From positions 3,968,001-4,032,000 of the forward strand of contig JAUTDP010000004.1 in the NCBI GenBank assembly GCA_033439795.1: a stretch of 64,000 nucleotides of DNA, given 5' to 3'. Source of the stretch: Sordaria brevicollis (Eukaryota > Ascomycota > Sordariomycetes > Sordariales > Sordariaceae). A program made the position numbers and the translations under genes. Shown here piece after piece: positions 58,620 to 64,000 of this stretch. The notes beneath the pieces were generated by a model that was not told the DNA's origin, ran no database searches, and was given only the letters and a program-made list of their open reading frames with translations. Position 1 is the first letter of the stretch, and each line of letters opens with the position of its first letter.

Positions 58620-60409
58620 CTATGCCAGCAAGTTGAGATACGGCTCCGGCCAGCGTCCCCAGATGAGAGGGTGGTTACCCAGCCGGCCGCTCACCGGCGA
58701 CAAGAACTTGACCCGCCTGCGCTCGACGTCCACGTCGGCGATAACGATGAAACCTAGAATTGAAGAAAACCGGATGGTCTGCGGCGAGTCGGTCACGGAG
58801 GCGATCATGACTGCTAGTGTCCAGTGGGCCATTTCGGGAGTGGGCTCGACGCGCTCGAGGACTGGTGCGCCTTCGTATGGTTCTGTGTTTTTGTCAGTTG
58901 GTTAGCTTCAAGACAAGACAGAACGAAAGAGAGGAAAGGGAAGATTACTTACCATCCGGTGCCTTGAAAACAACCAACTCGTCAAAGCTAGCCGATTGCG
59001 TGAACGGACTCAGTCTCGCCTTGATGCCGCCAAAGAAGTATTCCTTGATTGCCGTCTCCGTCGACTTCTGCCTCCACCCCTTTTCTATCTCGACAGCGCC
59101 ATCCGACTTGTCCAGTCCCAGAACGGCGATGGGCTCTCCGTAGCTCGTCTTTTCGCCTGCAAGCCGCGTTCCCATAGCCCTCTGAAGCTCGGCAGAACCA
59201 AGCACGACGACGTAGTTGACTATAATCACGGTCATCCGTTAGCCTTCGACATCCTCTCCCTCTTCATAAACCACCATAGACTGAAAAACTTACCTTCAAA
59301 CTTCCTAACAGCCCATGCCAACCTCTCCATCCCCTCCTTCCCCTCCACCACCCCTCCTCAAGAGGCGGCGTATCAACCAACAACCCCGCAACTCTCACAT
59401 CCCTATTCCTCTCAAACTTGCGACTCACCAACCCGGCCAACCTCTCCGTCATCTGCTTCCACATCTCGGCGTCATCCTCCACCTTCTCCCTCCCAAAATA
59501 AAACGTCATGGGATTCTTCACGGGAACCGCGCTCGGTCCGCTAATAGGCGTATTCGTAACCCCAAACCCACCCTCCGGGTCTTCAATATCCATCAACGTG
59601 CCAAACACCGCCGCGCCTAGCGTCCCCGGAAGACTCAACAACCCGTCGGTGGGGTTGAGGTTGGCTACCAACGGCTGAGATCCCATCCTCGTCGCGAGCG
59701 CCGCCAAAGTCTTCACAAGGGACGTCTTCCCTGACCCGCGCGGTCCGCACATCAGAACTCTAGGACCTGGTTTCGGCTGCGCCTTCATCTGCTGGTACCG
59801 TATTGAACCATGTTGCTGTTGCTGCTGCGCCGTAACCGCCGCGGCGCGCTCGAAGTCTTGCAGACCAAAGTGGAAGTTTATATACTGCAGCATGGGCGAT
59901 TGCTCCGGGCTGGGATATTCAACGACGCGGTCTTCGAGGGGGTAACCCCCGGTGTTGTTGATCTCGAGGGTACATCCTTGGTCGGTGAACAGCTTGGATT
60001 TGGTCCCTGGGAGGAAGGTGTACACGGAGTTGGGAGCGAGTTCGGTGCCGTCGCGCTCGGCGGTCCCGGAGACGAGGCGGACGGTGACGCCGGCGGCGGA
60101 GGAGTTAGAGGAGAAGGTGCTGTGTTGGTGGGGGATGGAGAAGCGCCACTCGCCGAAGGGGCGGAGAGTGATGGTTCGTTGGGTGGATGTGGGAGCCTAG
60201 AGCGGATGATAGGTAAGTGATGGTTAGCTGGTGGTGTTTCCTATGGATACGGGGTCACGAGGGCGACGCAATGGATTCCTGTCAGGACTTGGAGGGGCTT
60301 GGTGATGACGTTGGATAAAGGTAACACGCGGCGCGTCTATACGAAGCTCACGTCCGGTATGCGATTTACCTACCTGGGGAGCTATCTGACCAAGGCCCGG
60401 AATTGACAT
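58620..60409 (-). CDS. clp1: CLP1, mRNA cleavage and polyadenylation factor IA subunit, with an apparent frameshift
   Basis: Nuclear P-loop protein that links cleavage factor IA to the polyadenylation machinery; yeast Clp1 binds ATP and Pcf11. Exons: 60374-60409, 59294-60196, 58953-59219, 58620-58882; introns of 177, 74 and 70 nt. Features: MSIPGLGQIAPQ start; N-terminal beta domain with ITLRPFGEWRFS; Walker A GPRGSGKTSLVKTL; VANLNPTDGLLSLPG; GLLVDTPP; LAWAVRKFEVNYVVVLGSAE; C-terminal domain ending in LSPVSGRLGNHPLIWGRW. The spliced length is 1469 nt, one base short of a whole frame. Similarity changes frame between LLVDTPPLEE and MERLAWAV, within a G-rich run at about 59318-59340. CLP1 is essential in yeast, so a missing G in the assembly is the likeliest cause; expected length is about 489 aa. 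Confidence 0.88.
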
Positions 60410-61262
60410 GGCGGTCAGTGTTCTAGAGCGTGGACGATATGATCACAGGTTGTTTGGTATGTAGTGAGTACTATTCTCCTTTTGTGAAAAGTTTGGATTT
60501 GTCTACGTCTGCACTGGTTTGGATTTGGAGTTGTAAAGTTGAACATTTGGCCTGCAGGGATGAAGGTGGCATCGGGATGCAGCCGACGCTTGAAAGAGCT
60601 GATGCTCACTGCAGCAAGGCTGCTAGAGCTGAGATTAGGTAGCGACTGTACCTGCACTGGTGGGGCTCAAACGTTCTGTACACTGAAGGTACTTGTAGTA
60701 GGCGTGTCTAGGGCGATTCCGTTGTCATCACCTGGCAAAGCTCCCGTCTTGCGTTTCTTCGCTTTCATCCCATCTTGGAGGCTTTGAAACGTCGGTTGAA
60801 GAACCGTTTGACGATCAATGTTTGAAAGCTGCCATGGGATTATCGAGGGATAGTGGGATTAGAACGGATACAATCGGGGTTCGAACACAGCGATATGGCC
60901 ATCCTTATGTAAATGAGCACGACGGTCGAGACATCAAGTTGGAGATTTGACAGCTTCATCCAATAACGACATACAATAAAATCGAGGGGTATATTGCGTA
61001 AAAAAAGGTTGGCCCCCAAGTAAACCCGGATAGCTGGTTCACCTCCTTTTGGCCTTGTTCGTAACGGACATGTAAACACCACTCGTCTACCTATGCATCA
61101 TACACCTGTGTATATGTTGTCTTCCCTTTTTGTCTCCTTCTCTGCCTCTAACCCGCCTGTGACATGCTCCAACCGGGGTCTCGCAAGGTAGCCACAGGTC
61201 CAATCCCAAACGCCTTGAAATGCCACCTTAACTCCACGATTGCTTTTCGGGGAATCCGCCCA
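60410..61262. other. intergenic spacer, clp1 promoter and multikinase 3' region
   Basis: About 850 bases between two minus-strand genes: the clp1 promoter on the left and the multikinase 3' region on the right. I see no coding signal. The string GGGGTTCGAAC near 60881 resembles a tRNA T-arm but lacks a partner stem. Confidence 0.5.
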
Positions 61263-62564
61263 TCAAACATCTGCCAGCTCTTCAAAAATCTTGATCAAAC
61301 TCCGAACGCCGTGCAGCACGTTTTCGTCCGGCCCTTGCCCAGGCGTGAATTCGGCATGGGCAAAGTCAATGAGCTTGAGGGAATAAATGCGAGGAACCTC
61401 CCCGTCCGAGGAGGCAGACATGCTCTCGTCATCCGAATCCGCAACGAGTTGCATCCCTTGAGAGCCGGGTGCCTGAGCCAGGTTCCCCAACATCATGTTT
61501 TGACTGATAGCGGCGTTGATGGGAAACACCATCTGCCCCTCATCATCCATCTCGATGCCACTATCAACGCGAGACGCAGATAGACCTGGCGGGTAGGGTC
61601 CATCTTCCTTCTTCTGTTGCTCCCCCTCCATATCGGCTCTCGTCCGGTCCAGGGCAGCCCGCAGCGCGTTGCCGTCTCCTTCGAATGTAAACAGCAAGCT
61701 CGCAGAAAACATTCTACTCTCCTCTGAGGCCAACACCTCTTCGACGCGCCTGAGATCATTAAGGAAAAGTCCCGCAATGATCTTGCCCAGTTCGTCGTCT
61801 ATACCAGCCTGAGGATTGAAGATGAACCTTCGCATCGCTTCCACCAGATTTTCACCACTGACAGTGTCCCGGCCGTACATCTTGTTCGAGACCACATAAC
61901 CATACTCGTCCACATCTTGGTTCTTGTCAGGCTTCCCTCCCTTGTAAACGCGCATGCCTGCGATGCGAAACCCGTGGGAACCGCTTGTGGACTTTTCGCT
62001 GATTTTCCGGAACCGCGCCTTCTTTTCATCAGATGCATCATCCGCATAGAGCACCGATCCGAGTTTAGCGTCCAAGATATTAGGTCGTGAGTAGCCGTAC
62101 GCCGTATTTTCCAGCACCACCGACTTGTTAGTCTTGATCTTGGTGGACTTCTTTTCCTTCTCTTTCTTTGGGTCCGCTTGCTCCTTGACACTCTCGACAA
62201 GCTTCTCCTTTGTTTGCTCGGGAATCATATCGGAAACCCCAGGAAGCTGCTCGTTCACGTCCTGGACGTCAGTCATATCGTTGAGTTCCAGCTCGCCCAT
62301 AAAGACGGGCATTAAATCGGCAAACGCCGGATGGCTCTCATTGGCGGTCTTGTAGAAACTGAGCTCCTGCTCGGTACACGGCTTGATGAAGAGTTCGCCT
62401 TGGGAATCGACCAATGTTCCGTCACTGCCCGAAAAGGTTAACAACCCAGCGCAAAAGATGGACGTAGATGAGCCTGGAGACAGGAAAGCAACGTACTGGC
62501 CGGCAACCGCAAGGTTATTAGGCTTGAGCTCATGGTGCTTGGGAATCGGTGTCGTGCCCATCAT
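61263..62564 (-). CDS. arg82: inositol polyphosphate multikinase, IPK family (Arg82/Ipk2-like, 433 aa)
   Basis: Phosphorylates IP3 and IP4 on the way to IP5 and inositol pyrophosphates; in yeast it acts in the nucleus and also in arginine-responsive transcription. The family motif PxxxDxKxG is present as PNILDAKLG (residues 161-169), and the DFA catalytic motif as SLKLIDFAHAEF near residue 400. The N-terminal lobe (about 10-95) contains GELFIKPC with the presumed ATP-binding Lys. Two inserts stand out: a Lys/Glu-rich segment before PxxxDxKxG (about 120-150) and an acidic Ser-rich segment before DFA. Intronless. The start at 62564 is followed by a second Met. The length fits a multikinase rather than the much longer Kcs1-type IP6 kinase. 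Confidence 0.88.
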   Translation of the reverse strand: MMGTTPIPKHHELKPNNLAVAGQYVAFLSPGSSTSIFCAGLLTFSGSDGTLVDSQGELFIKPCTEQELSFYKTANESHPAFADLMPVFMGELELNDMTDVQDVNEQLPGVSDMIPEQTKEKLVESVKEQADPKKEKEKKSTKIKTNKSVVLENTAYGYSRPNILDAKLGSVLYADDASDEKKARFRKISEKSTSGSHGFRIAGMRVYKGGKPDKNQDVDEYGYVVSNKMYGRDTVSGENLVEAMRRFIFNPQAGIDDELGKIIAGLFLNDLRRVEEVLASEESRMFSASLLFTFEGDGNALRAALDRTRADMEGEQQKKEDGPYPPGLSASRVDSGIEMDDEGQMVFPINAAISQNMMLGNLAQAPGSQGMQLVADSDDESMSASSDGEVPRIYSLKLIDFAHAEFTPGQGPDENVLHGVRSLIKIFEELADV

Positions 62565-64000
62565 GTTTGCGGTTTGTATTTAGAACGTGTTACGAGATGT
62601 CGCGTAGCGTGTCTTCGCGGTAGACAATAGCCTTTCACAACCGGGCTGTTTCGCGGTAATTAGGCGAGAGGCGTCGTTGCTAGCTGAGAGCAGAGGAAAA
62701 CAAATGCGACCTTTGGGCTGATCGTGACTGGCGCTCGCAATTTCATGGGTTTCAGGCAGTGAATTCGAGGAGTTGGTATCGGAGTGATAGACGTTCTAGG
62801 CAGGGCAAGGGGGCCGCTCGATTCAGGGTCGCATAGCAGTTGACATTCGGTGAAGAGAAGGGAGGGGTCGAGGTCAAGGGCTCGGGACCTGGGACTTATG
62901 TAGTCCGGACAGTATGTTGGAAAGGGGGAATGGAGGGGGGGAGGGGGACAAACAAATTTGGAAGACGATGTATGTTGGAGGCGGAGTGGTACCCGTCATG
63001 CATCACCACCACATCCCACGGCCGTCGGCGAGGTTACCTACTGTACCTCTCTACCTGGCGGGTACACTGGCTCAGCTGCCAATGTGTGGCTGCAGTGGGT
63101 ATCAAAGTCAAGATGCGCGTACAGCCCTTGTCTTGCAAGGAACGGAAGCAGAGCTTCATCACCCACAACACGCACTCCCCGCGTCAAACTGAGCCGAATG
63201 ATGTTCCATTTCCCTTTCAGGTTCTTTCCTTTGTGAGTTCCCTCACAGCGGTTCGAGACAGTTCAGGCACCACGGGCACCAGATTTGCGGGAAGGCACGA
63301 GCACTGGAAAACTGCAATGCACGCGCTAGGTTCGTTGCCGAGCAGTTGGGGCGAGGGGCTGTGTCCAATCAGACGCGCGCATAAGCCCTCTCTAGGAGAT
63401 CAAAGACCCACTATTGGACCTTTCAGCCTGGACGGCGGCAGGACAGACCGGGGGGTTTCCCGCGAGGGGGGGAGCTGCGCCTTCGTCAAAGTCACGAATC
63501 GAAGACAATTTGGAAGGACTTTTTAGCACTTTTCGCAATCTCAACATTTCACGATTTTATGAAGGTGGCGGAAGAGCCTCCTCCAAGTTTGACCACACAG
63601 CCACGCCTTTTTTGCGACCTCGTTAATGGTTCCGCCATGCAATCTGCCTCGTCAATCTGTCCATTCAGACGCGCTGCCATCAGATGCGAATCTTAGTCTT
63701 GTTCCTTTGCCCGCCGCATCCGAGCCGAATTCGGGCGCCGCATACCGCGAAGAGCGCGAATCATAGACAGAAAGAAAGCAGGCTCTCATTCATATGATCA
63801 ACGATGAGCAATAGTCAGCCATATATACGCGGGGTTTGTTGGATACGAACCAACCGGTAGTTGGTGGATGAGCAACACCGACGGTTGATGAGTGTGACTC
63901 GGTAGACTTGGGCTTGTTGTCTCAGACGGTCGCAGTCAAAGGGCAAAATGATCAGGGCAAAGCCCGGCTTACTGCTGTGGAAGTACGACAATGAGCCTCT
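62565..64000. other. intergenic region at the right edge
   Basis: Upstream region of the multikinase gene. A CCAAT box occurs at about 63365-63369. Overlapping open frames of up to 228 codons (62840-63526) are Gly/Arg/Ser/Pro-rich and show no domain, so I do not call a gene. Confidence 0.45.

Noticed and set aside
60840..60910. tRNA-like T-arm string GGGGTTCGAAC
   Set aside because: No complementary T-stem, no A-box and no acceptor pairing around it.
62840..63526. 228-codon plus-strand open frame near the right edge
   Set aside because: Three overlapping frames are open in the same stretch, composition is biased and no motif is recognisable.

Overview
The window looks like a chromosome arm segment of a filamentous ascomycete of the Neurospora/Sordaria group. 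Four things point there: compact GT-AG introns of about 55-180 nt with CTRAC-type branch sites, GC-rich coding sequence separated by kilobases of intergenic DNA, a block of ten conserved fungal housekeeping genes, and an 18.5 kb AT-rich island. That island shows the signature of repeat-induced point mutation (RIP): TGG and CAG/CAA codons turned into stops and massive TpA enrichment. From memory only, mus-30 and gpr-4 have close locus numbers in N. crassa, which fits their spacing here.

Layout. 1-946: 5' part of an MFS anion/cation symporter (minus). 947-5804: 4.9 kb without a convincing gene. 5805-8241 (plus) and 9076-11453 (minus): two paralogous F-box-like, Cys-rich proteins, tail to tail, with conserved intron positions; the plus copy carries a one-base frameshift. 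11923-14722: mus-30 (LSH/DDM1-type SNF2 remodeller). 15876-17141: Arc1-like tRNA-binding cofactor. 17932-22131: cyt-5 (mitochondrial RNA polymerase), divergent from atp25 (23363-25468). 25658-27006: exopolyphosphatase. 27912-28807: class I glutamine amidotransferase-like protein. 29444-31478: Git3-type GPCR (gpr-4-like). 31479-33593: intergenic.

33594-52136 is a nest of three transposons bounded by a perfect 35-bp inverted repeat. The outer element is a pogo/Tigger/jerky-like DNA transposon of about 3.3 kb with a RIP-damaged DDE transposase and traces of a second, convergent reading frame. Two Gypsy-type LTR retrotransposons interrupt it. Element 1 is 33819-41180, minus sense, with 295-bp LTRs and target duplication ACTAA. 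Element 2 is 41701-49564, plus sense, with 204-bp LTRs and target duplication TTGGT/TTAGT. In both, RIP mutations switch from one LTR to the other at the same internal LTR coordinate. That reciprocal pattern suggests recombination after RIP and is the most unusual signal in the window.

52137-58619: 6.5 kb of intergenic DNA with long homopolymers. 58620-60409: CLP1 (pre-mRNA 3'-end processing factor) with an apparent one-base frameshift in a G-rich run. 61263-62564: inositol polyphosphate multikinase. 62565-64000: no gene recognised.

The cellular genes are mostly independent housekeeping functions. The clearest functional grouping is cyt-5 with atp25, two mitochondrial gene-expression factors that share a 1.2 kb divergent promoter containing a palindromic CCAAT site.
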